In this document: in pieces, positions 25,464 to 34,295 of the stretch
Layout of the letters: the number at the start of each line of letters is the position of its first letter
Numbering within the stretch: the stretch's first letter is position 1
Origin: Bradyrhizobium mercantei
GTDB taxonomy: Bacteria > Pseudomonadota > Alphaproteobacteria > Rhizobiales > Xanthobacteraceae
DNA: 64,000 nucleotides
Assembly: GCF_001982635.1 (NCBI RefSeq)
Contig: NZ_MKFI01000004.1
Coordinates: 613,609-677,608, forward strand
Direction of reading: 5' to 3'
Notes under the pieces: generated by a model
What the model saw: only the letters and a program-made list of their open reading frames with translations
Databases searched by the model: none
Told to the model about the DNA's origin: nothing
Position numbers and translations under genes: made by a program

Positions 25464-26786
25464 ATGTCGCATCACCTGATCTCGCGCCGGCAGATGCTGG
25501 CGGGCACGGCCGCCGCGGGTGCGGTCGGATTGACCGGATTTCCGGCGCGCGCCGAGGTCAACTGGAAGAAATATTCCGGCACCACGCTCGAAGTCAGCCT
25601 CGCCAAGGGACCGCGCGGCGACAATCTGCAAAAATACATCAAGGAATTCACCGAGCTCACCGGCATCAAGGTCGAATCGGAACAGGTCCCCGAGCAGCAG
25701 CAGCGCCAGAAATGCGTGATCGAGCTGTCGTCGGGCAGACCGAGCTTCGACGTCGTGCACCTCAGTTATCACGTGCAGAAGCGGCAATTCGAGAAGGCCG
25801 GCTGGCTCGCCGACATGTCGCCCTATCTCAGGGATCCGAGCATGACGTTGCCGGACCTCGTCGAGAGCGATTTCTCCGCGGCCGGCCTGCAATATGCGCG
25901 CAACGACAAGGGCCAGATGCTGTCGCTGCCGTGGTCGGTCGACTATTTCATCCTCTACTACAACAAGGAGCAGTTCCAGAAGAAGGGCGTTGAGGTCCCC
26001 AAGACGCTGGACGAGATGGTGGTCGCCGCCGAGAAGCTGACCGACCCGAAGGAAGGCGTCTACGGCTTCGTCGGCCGCGGCCTGCGCAACGCCAACATGG
26101 CGATGTGGACCAACTTCTATCTGAACTATGGCGGCGAATTCCTCGATGCCAAGGGCAACATCCTGACCGATGGCCCCGAGGCGATTGAGGCCACCAAGCT
26201 CTATCAGCGGCTGCTGACGAAATGCGCGCCGCCCGGCGTCGCCGGCTTCAACTGGATGGAGTCGATGGCCTCCTTCACCCAAGGCAGGTCGGCGATGTGG
26301 ATCGACGCCGACGGCTGGGCGCCGCCGCTGGAAGACCCGGCCGCCTCGCGCGTCGTCGGCAAGGTCGGATATACGCTGGTGCCGGCCGGCCCGAAGGGCA
26401 AGTTCTCGTCGACCTATGGCGACGGCGTCGGCATCGCGGCCGCGAGCAAGAACAAGGAAGCCGCCTATCTGCTCTGCCAATGGGTGGTCTCGCGCGGACA
26501 GGGCGCGCGCCTGCTGCAAGCCGGCGGCGGCGTGCCGTTCCGCAACTCGATCGTCGACGATGCCGAGGTCGCCAAGGGCGTCAAGACCAAGGAATGGCTG
26601 CAGTCGGTGGTGGACTCGGCCAAGATCTCCAAGCTCGGCCTGCCCGTCATCATCCCGGTCGCCGAATTCCGCGACATCGTCGGTGCCGCGCTGACCGCGA
26701 CGCTGTCGGGCGCCGATCCCGCCACCGAGCTGAAGAAGGCGCACGAGCAGTTCCGCCCCATCCTGGAGCGTAGCGAAAAAGCGTGA
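25464..26786 (+). CDS. sugar-type ABC substrate-binding protein
   Basis: A 440-residue family-1 extracellular solute-binding protein. The N-terminus carries a Tat-type signal (SRRQMLAGTAAAGAVGLTG, then ARA). The mature part has FTELTGIKVESEQVPEQQQRQK and DVVHLSYHVQKRQFEKAGWLADMS, typical of binding proteins for sugars, polyols or glycosides, and LSLPWSVDYFILYYNKEQF-type hinge sequence. ATG 25464 follows GGGGAG. It heads an operon with two permeases; no ATPase follows. The solute cannot be told from sequence. Confidence 0.9.
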   Translation: MSHHLISRRQMLAGTAAAGAVGLTGFPARAEVNWKKYSGTTLEVSLAKGPRGDNLQKYIKEFTELTGIKVESEQVPEQQQRQKCVIELSSGRPSFDVVHLSYHVQKRQFEKAGWLADMSPYLRDPSMTLPDLVESDFSAAGLQYARNDKGQMLSLPWSVDYFILYYNKEQFQKKGVEVPKTLDEMVVAAEKLTDPKEGVYGFVGRGLRNANMAMWTNFYLNYGGEFLDAKGNILTDGPEAIEATKLYQRLLTKCAPPGVAGFNWMESMASFTQGRSAMWIDADGWAPPLEDPAASRVVGKVGYTLVPAGPKGKFSSTYGDGVGIAAASKNKEAAYLLCQWVVSRGQGARLLQAGGGVPFRNSIVDDAEVAKGVKTKEWLQSVVDSAKISKLGLPVIIPVAEFRDIVGAALTATLSGADPATELKKAHEQFRPILERSEKA

Positions 26787-27721
26787 GCGTGGTGACACAA
26801 GCCTCGCCGGCCGCAACCGAGGATGTTGCGCCGGCGCGTGAATGGCGTCCGCCGTCCTATTGGCCGTTCGTGATCCCGGCGCTCGTCGTGGTGCTGGCGG
26901 TGATCGTGTTTCCGTGGGTGTTCACGATCTGGATGAGCCTGCAGGAATGGAAGGTCGGCTCGCCGACCGTCTTCGTAGGCCTCGCCAACTATCTGCGGCT
27001 GCCGACCGATCCGCGCTTCGTCGAGGCGGTCGGGCATACGCTGTCCTACACCGCGCTGTCGGTGCTGCTGCCGCTGGTGTTCGGCACGCTGGCGGCGGTG
27101 GTGTTTCACCAGAAATTCGCCGCGCGCGGTTTCCTGCGTGGCATCTTCATCATGCCGATGATGGCCACTCCCGTGGCGATCGCGCTGGTGTGGACCATGA
27201 TGTTCCACCCGCAGCTCGGCGTGCTGAACTATCTGCTCTCGCTGGTCGGCCTGCCGCCGCAGCTCTGGGTGTTCAACCCGACGACGGTGATTCCGTCGCT
27301 GGTGCTGGTCGAGACCTGGCAATGGACGCCGCTGGTGATGCTGATCGTGCTCGGCGGCCTCGCCGCGATCCCGACCGAGCCGTATGAGAGCGCGCAGATC
27401 GACGGCGCCAATTTCTGGCAGGTATTCCGCTTCATCACGCTGCCGCTGATCATGCCGTTCCTGTTCATCGCCGGCATGATCCGCATGATCGACGCGGTGA
27501 AGAGCTTCGACATCATCTTCGCGATCACCCAGGGCGGACCGGGCTCGGCGTCGGAAACCATCAACGTCTATCTCTACAGCGTCGCCTTCGTCTATTACGA
27601 CCTCGGCTACGGCTCGGCAATCGCGGTGGTGTTCTTCCTGCTGATCGTGGCGCTGGCGGCGCTGCTGCTCTACTTGCGCAAGCGCCTGCTGTGGACGTCG
27701 GAGCTCGGGGGCGAGGCATGA
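26783..27721 (+). CDS. sugar-type ABC transporter permease (UgpA/MalF-like)
   Basis: A 312-residue inner-membrane permease with about six helices. The docking loop is EPYESAQIDGANFWQVFRFITLPL, the EAA motif of the sugar (CUT1) family. GTG start overlaps the binding-protein stop (GTGA), and its own stop overlaps the next ATG, so the three genes are tightly coupled. Confidence 0.92.
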   Translation: MSVVTQASPAATEDVAPAREWRPPSYWPFVIPALVVVLAVIVFPWVFTIWMSLQEWKVGSPTVFVGLANYLRLPTDPRFVEAVGHTLSYTALSVLLPLVFGTLAAVVFHQKFAARGFLRGIFIMPMMATPVAIALVWTMMFHPQLGVLNYLLSLVGLPPQLWVFNPTTVIPSLVLVETWQWTPLVMLIVLGGLAAIPTEPYESAQIDGANFWQVFRFITLPLIMPFLFIAGMIRMIDAVKSFDIIFAITQGGPGSASETINVYLYSVAFVYYDLGYGSAIAVVFFLLIVALAALLLYLRKRLLWTSELGGEA

Positions 27722-28542
27722 ACCCGCGTCAGATCCTCGGCCAGATCGGACTGTGGCTGTCGGTGTTCGTCATCGTCTCGCCGGCGATCCTGTTCTTCCT
27801 CTGGATGGCCTCGCTGTCGCTGAAATTCGAAATCGACAACGCCTCCTATCCGCCGGTGTTCTTCCCGGAGCATATCGCCTGGAAAAACTACGCCGACGTG
27901 TTCGCCTCCAACCGCTTCCTGACCTATTTCACCAACAGCCTCGTCGTCACCGGCTGCGCCACGGCGCTTGCGATGCTGGTCGGCGTGCCCGCCGGCTACG
28001 GCATTGCGCGGATGGCCGCGCACAAATCGGCGATCGTGATCCTGATCGCGCGCATCACGCCGGGCCTGTCGTATCTGATCCCGCTGTTCCTGCTGTTCCA
28101 GTGGCTCGGCCTGCTCGGCACGCTGGTGCCGCAGATCATCATCCACCTCGTGGTCACGGTGCCGATCGTGATCTGGATCATGATCGGCTATTTCGAGACC
28201 ACGCCGCTGGAGCTGGAGGAAGCCGCGCTGATCGACGGCGCGACGCGCTGGCAGGTGTTCCGCCATGTCGCGCTGCCGATCGCGAGGCCCGGCCTTGCGG
28301 TCGCCTTCATCCTCGCGGTGATCTTCTCATGGAACAACTTCGTCTTCGGCATCGTGCTGGCCGGGCGCGAGACCCGCACGCTGCCGGTCGCGGTCTACAA
28401 CATGATCTCGTTCGACCAACTGAGCTGGGGCCCGCTCGCCGCCGCCGCATTGATCGTGACGGCGCCTGTGCTGCTGCTCACCGTGCTGGCGCAGCGGCAG
28501 ATCGTCGCCGGGCTTACCGCCGGCGCGGTGAAGGGCGGCTAG
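27718..28542 (+). CDS. sugar-type ABC transporter permease (UgpE/MalG-like)
   Basis: A 274-residue permease, partner of the preceding gene. The EAA loop reads TTPLELEEAALIDGATRWQV and the C-terminal half shows FSWNNFVFGIVLAGRETRTLPVAV, typical of MalG-type subunits. ATG overlaps the upstream stop (ATGA). The operon ends here without an ATP-binding subunit; the 146-base gap afterwards contains only a dispersed repeat, so an ATPase from elsewhere (MsmK/UgpC type) must be shared. Confidence 0.92.
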   Translation: MNPRQILGQIGLWLSVFVIVSPAILFFLWMASLSLKFEIDNASYPPVFFPEHIAWKNYADVFASNRFLTYFTNSLVVTGCATALAMLVGVPAGYGIARMAAHKSAIVILIARITPGLSYLIPLFLLFQWLGLLGTLVPQIIIHLVVTVPIVIWIMIGYFETTPLELEEAALIDGATRWQVFRHVALPIARPGLAVAFILAVIFSWNNFVFGIVLAGRETRTLPVAVYNMISFDQLSWGPLAAAALIVTAPVLLLTVLAQRQIVAGLTAGAVKGG

Positions 28543-28550
28543 GCACGCCT

Positions 28551-28610
28551 GCCGAACGACGTCCGCATCATCGTCAGAAGCGGACAAGAGAGGCGCACTT
28601 GGTCATGTCG
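28551..28610. repeat. 60-base dispersed repeat, copy 1
   Basis: GCCGAACGACGTCCGCATCA through CGCACTTGGTCATGTCG matches 36422-36481 at 56 of 60 positions in the same orientation. It resembles the dispersed sequence often mis-annotated as short proteins starting MSALGQK in Bradyrhizobium and relatives. No transposase is associated. Confidence 0.85.
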
Positions 28611-28688
28611 CCAAGGGGCCAAAAGCGGAAGAACCTGGTTGGGACCTAGGTCGGGGCACCGCACGAGCTCGACCTGCACATCTCCTCT

Positions 28689-30104
28689 TCATCGTCCCTG
28701 CTTTGCTCGGCCATTCCAGATCGCGACCGCACCCGCGAGCAACACAGCGGCCGATATCACCAGCGAGACATGTGCGCCTGCAATGAACGCGTCGTCCCCT
28801 CCGACCAGCGAGCCGAACAGGGCAACACCAAGCACGCTGCCTGTTTGCCGCGTCGCGTTCAGCACGCCCGCGGCGATGCCGGATCGCGACTTCTCGACAC
28901 TGCCGAGCAACGTGGAGGTCAAGGACGGCACGAGCAGGCCGAGCCCGCCGCCGAGGACCATGAGCTGAGCGCCGATCGCGGCGTAGCTCGTGCCTGCGGC
29001 GATGGGCAGCAGTGCAACGCAGCCCGCGGCCGTGATCACGCAAGCCAGCGCAATGGTTTGCGGCGCGCCGAGGCGCTCGCTGACCGACGCGGTGATGAGG
29101 TTGGCGGGCAGCACCATGCCCATCATGGGCACGAAGGCGAGGCCCGTTGCGAACGGCGACCAGCCATTGACCTCCTGGAAGTAGAGACTGAGCACGAAGA
29201 TCAGGCCGTAGAAGGCGATGTTGAAGAGGAGCCCGACCAGCGCGGTCAGCGCGAACATGCGATGGCGGAACAGCGATAGCGGCAGCATCGGTTGTGGCGC
29301 GCGCGCCTCACGCCATACGAACAGGAGTCCGATCACGGCCGCTGCCGCGAAGCCCATAATGACGAGCGGATGGCTCCAGCCGAGAGCGCCGCCTTCGATC
29401 AGAGCGCCGGCAAGCGTGCCGAGGGTTGCGATCGCCGCGATCTGTCCCGGCAGATCGATCTCGCGCTGCGCCAGCCGCGGCGTCTCCTCGGCATAGCGCC
29501 AGGCGAGCCAGAGGCCGGCGGCGCCAATCGGCAGGTTGACGAGAAAGATCGCGCGCCATCCGACCAGCGCGATCAGCGCCCCGCCGACGAACGGCCCCGA
29601 AGTCAGTGCGACGCTCGCACCTGCAGCCCAGAAGCCGACCGCGCGGCCGCGCGCCCTCGGATCGGTATAGGCGTGATTGAGCAGCGTCAGCGAGTTCGGT
29701 ACCAGGATCGCCGCCGCCAGGCCCTGCACGGAGCGTGCGGCGATCAGGAACATCGCCGACGGGGCCAGTGCGCAGGCCAGCGAAGCCAACGTAAAGATTG
29801 CAAAGCCACCTATGAATATCCGTTTGGCGCCAACGCGGTCACCGAGCGCGCCGGAGGTCAGAATGAAGGCGGCGAACGCGATGGTATAGGCCGTCACCAC
29901 CCATTGCAGTTCGGCGACGCTACCGCCGAGCGAGGTGCCGATGCTGCTCAGCGCAGTATTGACGATGGTGATATCGAGCTGCACCACGCCAAGGCCGAGG
30001 CTCGTCGCGGCAAGCGCCAGCGCCGTCGCGAGAGGCGAACGGGACGACGTGTTGCCGGTGCCGGCCTGTTCCGGCCGCCTCGTGTCGAGCGAAGTTGTTT
30101 GCAT
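28689..30104 (-). CDS. DHA2-type MFS drug exporter
   Basis: A 471-residue protein with about 14 membrane helices. It has LDITIVNTALSSIGTSLG (motif D1 of the 14-helix DHA2 family), GALGDRVGAKRIFIGG (motif A) and GPFVGGALIALVGWRAIFLVNLPIG (motif C). Such proteins export toxic hydrophobic compounds with the proton gradient. It is divergent from an ArsR-type regulator across a 253-base gap holding a perfect palindrome, so it is probably regulated by that protein. The ribosome binding site is weak. Confidence 0.9.
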   Translation of the reverse strand: MQTTSLDTRRPEQAGTGNTSSRSPLATALALAATSLGLGVVQLDITIVNTALSSIGTSLGGSVAELQWVVTAYTIAFAAFILTSGALGDRVGAKRIFIGGFAIFTLASLACALAPSAMFLIAARSVQGLAAAILVPNSLTLLNHAYTDPRARGRAVGFWAAGASVALTSGPFVGGALIALVGWRAIFLVNLPIGAAGLWLAWRYAEETPRLAQREIDLPGQIAAIATLGTLAGALIEGGALGWSHPLVIMGFAAAAVIGLLFVWREARAPQPMLPLSLFRHRMFALTALVGLLFNIAFYGLIFVLSLYFQEVNGWSPFATGLAFVPMMGMVLPANLITASVSERLGAPQTIALACVITAAGCVALLPIAAGTSYAAIGAQLMVLGGGLGLLVPSLTSTLLGSVEKSRSGIAAGVLNATRQTGSVLGVALFGSLVGGDDAFIAGAHVSLVISAAVLLAGAVAIWNGRAKQGR

Positions 30105-30165
30105 TGATCATACTCAGTTTTCTGTGAGAATTTGGCGGCTCGGAAAAGCCCGCTTTGCGATCATC

Positions 30166-30183
30166 ATTCGATGCCGATCGAAT
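30166..30183. promoter_or_regulatory. palindromic operator candidate
   Basis: ATTCGATGCCGATCGAAT is a perfect 7-4-7 inverted repeat in the divergent gap between the exporter and the ArsR-family gene. Its size fits a winged-helix dimer site. Confidence 0.45.
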
Positions 30184-30357
30184 ATTCGGAGCCGCGGGGG
30201 ACGATATCCTTCGCCTATCGCGGCACTTGCTTTCGCCGGGCCTATCGGCGTCGAGGCAACTTATGTCCGGTGATCGAACCAGTCTCGCGGAAACACTACG
30301 GTCTTGGCCGAAGTATTCGTGCTTGGCGCTGCGTCCTCGTCGAGGTAGGAGAAACAC

Positions 30358-31137
30358 ATGGACACGGGACCCAAAATCGCCCAAGTCGCGGCACTCATCG
30401 GCGATCCGGCGCGCGCCAATATGCTTAGCGCGCTGATGGATGGTCGAACGTTGACCGCCTCGGAACTCGCCTATGTATCTGGCGTGGCGCCGCAGACAGC
30501 GAGCGGCCATCTTGCCAAACTCAGCGACGCCGGATTGCTCGGGCTCGAAAAGCGGGGCCGCCGACGATATTTTCGCCTGGCCTCTCCGGCCGTCGCGCGC
30601 GTGCTGGAAGGTCTCATGGTGGTGGCGCAGGAAGGCCCTGCCCGGCAGCGCAATCTCTGGCGCGGCGGAGAGACGCTCCGACACGCGCGCACGTGCTACG
30701 ACCACATGGCCGGCCGCATCGCCGTCGCAATCGCCGATCGACTGGTCCAACAGTCGTTCATTCTGCTCGATGAGGATGGCGGACAACTCACCGATGCTGG
30801 TCGGTCATTCTTCGATGAGGTCGGCGTCGATCTTCGCCTCACCTCCAAGCGCCGAGTGTTCTGCCGACCTTGTCTCGACTGGAGCGAGCGTCGGCCGCAT
30901 CTGGCCGGGGCGGTGGGCGCTGCTATTCTTCGTCACGCCTTCGAGCACGATTGGGTCGAGCATGTCCGGGATAGCCGCGCGCTCGTCGTGACTCCTGCTG
31001 GCGTTAGAGAACTCGCCACAGCGTTCGGCATTAGGGGCGCGCCCCCAACGGACGGCCGCGATGGGCCCGTAGCATCACTGTCCCGAAGCCGGGTAACGGT
31101 TATCCCGGTTGAGTCGGCGTCCCTTGGACGGAGGTAG
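30358..31137 (+). CDS. ArsR-type winged-helix transcriptional regulator
   Basis: A 259-residue regulator, much longer than a basic ArsR repressor (about 110). The N-terminal 100 residues are the DNA-binding domain: DPARANMLSALMDGRTLTASELAYVSGVAPQTASGHLAKLSDAGLLGLEKRGRRRYFRLA. A C-terminal domain includes ARTCYDHMAGRIAVAIADRL and VFCRPCLDWSERRPHLAGAVG, with cysteine pairs that might sense metal, oxidant or thiol-reactive drugs. AGGAG lies 6 bases before the ATG. Divergence from the MFS gene suggests it represses export until a toxic ligand appears. Confidence 0.88.
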   Translation: MDTGPKIAQVAALIGDPARANMLSALMDGRTLTASELAYVSGVAPQTASGHLAKLSDAGLLGLEKRGRRRYFRLASPAVARVLEGLMVVAQEGPARQRNLWRGGETLRHARTCYDHMAGRIAVAIADRLVQQSFILLDEDGGQLTDAGRSFFDEVGVDLRLTSKRRVFCRPCLDWSERRPHLAGAVGAAILRHAFEHDWVEHVRDSRALVVTPAGVRELATAFGIRGAPPTDGRDGPVASLSRSRVTVIPVESASLGRR

Positions 31138-31297
31138 CATCAGCCGCTTCGACCGCGGTTACTGTCCGTGTCTCTGCGGCTTGGAGAACTGTTTGAACTA
31201 CGTGATCGAATTCGACATCTCCGGGCTCGCAAGGCGAGCCGACGCGGCCTCCGAGAACAACCGCACCCGGCGCCATCACGTCTGAGGACGCTGAAAT

Positions 31298-31909
31298 CTA
31301 CATCTTGTCGATGATCGACGAAACGCCGGCTTCGGACGCGCTATCCTTGGCCGCCGCAGCAACAATCGCGGGGATGACGTCCTCGGCACGATCAACGACA
31401 ATCGGTTGAAGCAGGTGGTCTCTGTGAAGGAAGCCTGCGCTGCGTATGTGGTCCAGCATAGCCATCATCGGCGTCCAAAAACCTTTGATGTTCACCAGGA
31501 CCATCGGCTTGCGGTGCTGCCCAAGCTGGGCCCACGTCATGATTTCCACGATTTCTTCGACGGTGCCGATGCCGCCCGGAAGCGCCACGAAGGCATCAGA
31601 ACGCTCGAACATTCTGTGCTTGCGCTCGTGCATGGTGTCGGTGATCGTCAAGTCTTCGAACATCTCGAGCGCATCGGTCGTCGTTTCCCAGTTTGTGAGA
31701 AATCTCGGAATGATCGCGCCGACCTTGCCGCCGTTATTCAGTGTGCCGCGCGCGACCGCGCCCATCACACCATGGGTTCCGCCGCCGTAGATCAGCGTCA
31801 ATCCCGATGCGGCAAGGGCGTGTCCCAAGCGTTCGCCTGCCTCAACGTAGGCAGCATCGTGACCGGGCGAGGAACCGCAATAGACGCAGACTGCTTTGAT
31901 CTTGTTCAT
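31298..31909 (-). CDS. LOG-family cytokinin riboside 5'-monophosphate phosphoribohydrolase
   Basis: A 203-residue Rossmann-fold protein of the TIGR00730/LOG group. It has the nucleotide-binding start VCVYCGSSPGHD, YGGGTHGVMG, the MHERK motif (93-97) and the catalytic PGGIGTVEE motif (111-119). LOG proteins split N6-substituted AMP (and often AMP itself) into free base and ribose 5-phosphate; in plant-associated bacteria this can release active cytokinin. I chose the ATG at 31909 because the family begins at MNKIKAVCVYCGS. No ipt gene is nearby, so a role in nucleotide salvage is equally possible. Confidence 0.9.
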   Translation of the reverse strand: MNKIKAVCVYCGSSPGHDAAYVEAGERLGHALAASGLTLIYGGGTHGVMGAVARGTLNNGGKVGAIIPRFLTNWETTTDALEMFEDLTITDTMHERKHRMFERSDAFVALPGGIGTVEEIVEIMTWAQLGQHRKPMVLVNIKGFWTPMMAMLDHIRSAGFLHRDHLLQPIVVDRAEDVIPAIVAAAAKDSASEAGVSSIIDKM

Positions 31910-32153
31910 GTGGCGGATAAACGCGAAGCACAGCCATAGCGTCAAGCTTGTTCTTGCTCGCCAGGGTCCGCCTTGGGACACCGCCACGTCGCAGGAACGC
32001 GCCCTATTGGCGGCCGCAGCCGGGTCGTGTACCCATAGAATGAGAGGCCGAGAAAGGCGCGGGTGATGTTCCGCTCATCCTCCAACCGTTGCCCAAAGCG
32101 TGCATCGCGGAAGCTCCAGCCGGGTCATGAGCCGACGGACGTCCGGACCAAAG

Positions 32154-33116
32154 TCATTCGGCAACTTCTGCTTCCTGAACGTCCCCTCGCCTTCCTCCGC
32201 CGTCAGATCGTCGAGCCGCTCGATACCGGCCGGGCGACAGGCCGTGGCGCCGATGGAACAGTTTCGAAAACGCCGCCGCTGTCTCGTAACCGACCCGGCT
32301 CGCAATTCGTGCGATCGGCTCGTCGCTGGTCTCAAGCAGGAACGCCGCTTCTGCCATCCTGCGTTCGATGACGTAACGATGCATGGACTGGCCGACGAGC
32401 CTGGTGAAACGGGCTGAAAATGCCGAACGGCCGAGCCCCACGCGCTGGCCGAGGTCGCTCAGCGTCCAGGGCCGCTCCGGGTTTTCGTGAATCAGCTTGA
32501 GCGCTGGTCCGATATGCGGATCAGAGATGGCCCCGAGCCAGCCGCCTTGTCCGGGACTGAGAGACGCGATCCAGCTTCGGAGCACCTCGACAAAGAGGAC
32601 TTCCGTCAATCGCGAAAGCGCGACGCGTTGACCGGGACGCTCGGTCGCGGACTCGGTCATCAAGCGGCGCAGGATTGCTTCAAGCCAACCACTGTCCGCC
32701 GATGGCTTCAGCAAGAGCACGGGTGGAAGCAACTCCAGCACGTTGCCAAACAGCGGCCGCGACACCGTGAAATTGCCGCAGAGCATGGCCGAGAGCGGCT
32801 TTGCACGGCCACCGTGACGAACGAAGCCAAGACGCGGTGACGATCGATCGATATCGATAATCCGCAGAGGCTCGGCCCGGCGATCCGAATAAAACACATG
32901 GGGCTCTCCGCGCGTGACGACGACAAAGTCGCCCCCCGTCATCTGGATGTCCTGCCCCTGTCCGACCGCAAGGGTCGCTGAGCCCTGGCTGAGATAGTGA
33001 AACAGAGCGTAGGGACGCTCCGGCAGCTCAAGACGCCAGGGATGGCCCAGCTCGAAGTGAAAGAGCAGCGTCCCGCTGAGACGAACGCGATCCAGCACCT
33101 GGGCGAGGATGTCCAT
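32154..33116 (-). CDS. AraC-family regulator with N-terminal cupin
   Basis: A 320-residue regulator. Residues about 1-190 are a cupin-6-type effector domain (LFHYLSQGSATLAVGQGQDIQMTGGDFVVVTRG). The C-terminal 100 residues are the AraC DNA-binding domain with two helix-turn-helices: WTLSDLGQRVGLGRSAFSARF and EPIARIASRVGYETAAAFSKLFHRRHGLSPGRYR. Start ATG 33116 (MDILAQVLD) matches the usual family beginning. Divergent from a secreted alpha/beta hydrolase, with three copies of an 8-base element between them that look like its binding sites. Confidence 0.9.
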   Translation of the reverse strand: MDILAQVLDRVRLSGTLLFHFELGHPWRLELPERPYALFHYLSQGSATLAVGQGQDIQMTGGDFVVVTRGEPHVFYSDRRAEPLRIIDIDRSSPRLGFVRHGGRAKPLSAMLCGNFTVSRPLFGNVLELLPPVLLLKPSADSGWLEAILRRLMTESATERPGQRVALSRLTEVLFVEVLRSWIASLSPGQGGWLGAISDPHIGPALKLIHENPERPWTLSDLGQRVGLGRSAFSARFTRLVGQSMHRYVIERRMAEAAFLLETSDEPIARIASRVGYETAAAFSKLFHRRHGLSPGRYRAARRSDGGGRRGDVQEAEVAE

Positions 33117-33135
33117 GCCGCCGAGATTAGACCTG

Positions 33136-33180
33136 CGGACGATCGGACACAACATCCGGACGATTGATCTCTATCGTCCG
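33136..33180. promoter_or_regulatory. CGGACGAT operator array
   Basis: CGGACGAT occurs at 33136-33143 and 33157-33164 as direct repeats 21 bases apart (two helical turns) and in reverse (ATCGTCCG) at 33173-33180. The spacing suits an AraC-type dimer. The array lies in the divergent gap. Confidence 0.5.
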
Positions 33181-33330
33181 AAAGGGCCGTGGAATAGGTC
33201 ATGTCACCGCGGGCCGACGTCACGTGCGGCAACCATTTCGCCAGCGGCAGATGGAGAACCGCGACCTTGCTGGAAACGCCTGCCCATCCCCCCGGACCAT
33301 GTTCGTCCGATACGCCAACAGGAACAATCG

Positions 33331-34101
33331 ATGCGAAATCTCCTCCTCTCAGCCGCCACCATCCTCCTGGCCGGATCGACAATGGTCGGCGCGGCCAATT
33401 CCGCCGAACTGCCCAAGGGGGCGGCCCACAACATCGTGCTCGTGCACGGCGCTTTCGTGGACCAGACGAGCTGGCAGCCGGTTGCCGATATTCTCACGAA
33501 GAAGGGCTACAACGTCACGCTCGTCGAAAATCCGCTCACCTCCCTTGCCGCCGACGTCGATGCGACCAAACAGGCGCTCGCGAAGCAGGACGGCAAGACC
33601 GTTCTGGTCGGCCACTCATGGGGCGGCGTGGTGATCACGCAAGCCGGCAACGATCCCAAGGTGTCGGCGCTGGTCTATGTTTCCGCCTTCGCGCCGGAGG
33701 TCGGCGAATCCCTGGCGTCACTGGCAAAGGCGGGCCCGTCGACGGAAGGCGGCAATGCGATCCATCCCGACGCGAAGGGCAATCTGTACATCGATCCCAA
33801 GGTGTTTCCGTCGGCTGTCGCGGCCGACCTGCCGCCGGAAATCGCTGCGCACCTGGCCAACTCGCAGCTTCCGTTGAACCACGTTGCGTTCGAAGCCCCC
33901 GTCGACATTGCGGCCTGGCACGACAAGCCGACGTTCTACGTCATCAGCACGAAGGACAAAGTCATCGCGCCGCAGGCCCAGAAGTCGTTCGCAGCCAGGA
34001 TGAAGGCGCAGACGACGGAAGTCGCCGGCAGCCATGCCTCGCTCGTCGTCCATGCGAAGCAAGTCGCTGAGGTCATCGAAAAGGCAGCGCTCGCGAAGTG
34101 A
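33331..34101 (+). CDS. secreted alpha/beta hydrolase
   Basis: A 256-residue protein with a Sec signal peptide (about 1-25, ending ANSAE). The hydrolase core has LVHGAFVDQTSWQPVADIL (oxyanion loop), nucleophile elbow GHSWGG (Ser96), acid Asp209 (STKDKVIAP) and His235 (GSHASLVVH). This resembles periplasmic or secreted esterase-like proteins related to salicylate esterase/hydroxynitrile lyase. AGGA precedes ATG 33331. The divergent AraC gene suggests inducible expression. The natural ester is unknown. Confidence 0.85.
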   Translation: MRNLLLSAATILLAGSTMVGAANSAELPKGAAHNIVLVHGAFVDQTSWQPVADILTKKGYNVTLVENPLTSLAADVDATKQALAKQDGKTVLVGHSWGGVVITQAGNDPKVSALVYVSAFAPEVGESLASLAKAGPSTEGGNAIHPDAKGNLYIDPKVFPSAVAADLPPEIAAHLANSQLPLNHVAFEAPVDIAAWHDKPTFYVISTKDKVIAPQAQKSFAARMKAQTTEVAGSHASLVVHAKQVAEVIEKAALAK

Positions 34102-34295
34102 GGGTACCGCTCCCGGCGCTTTCGCGCCGGGAGCACGCCTGCTCGCTCACGGGAATGCAGAACGCATCGGACCGCGATAGCGCAAGCCAGCCGACGCCGC
34201 CGAAGCGCCAGCGACCTCTTGGAGGAAAGTCCCGGTCGCTGCGCCACACCGGTCTCCCCACTCGATCATCTTATGCCAGGCATCCGGAGGATGAC

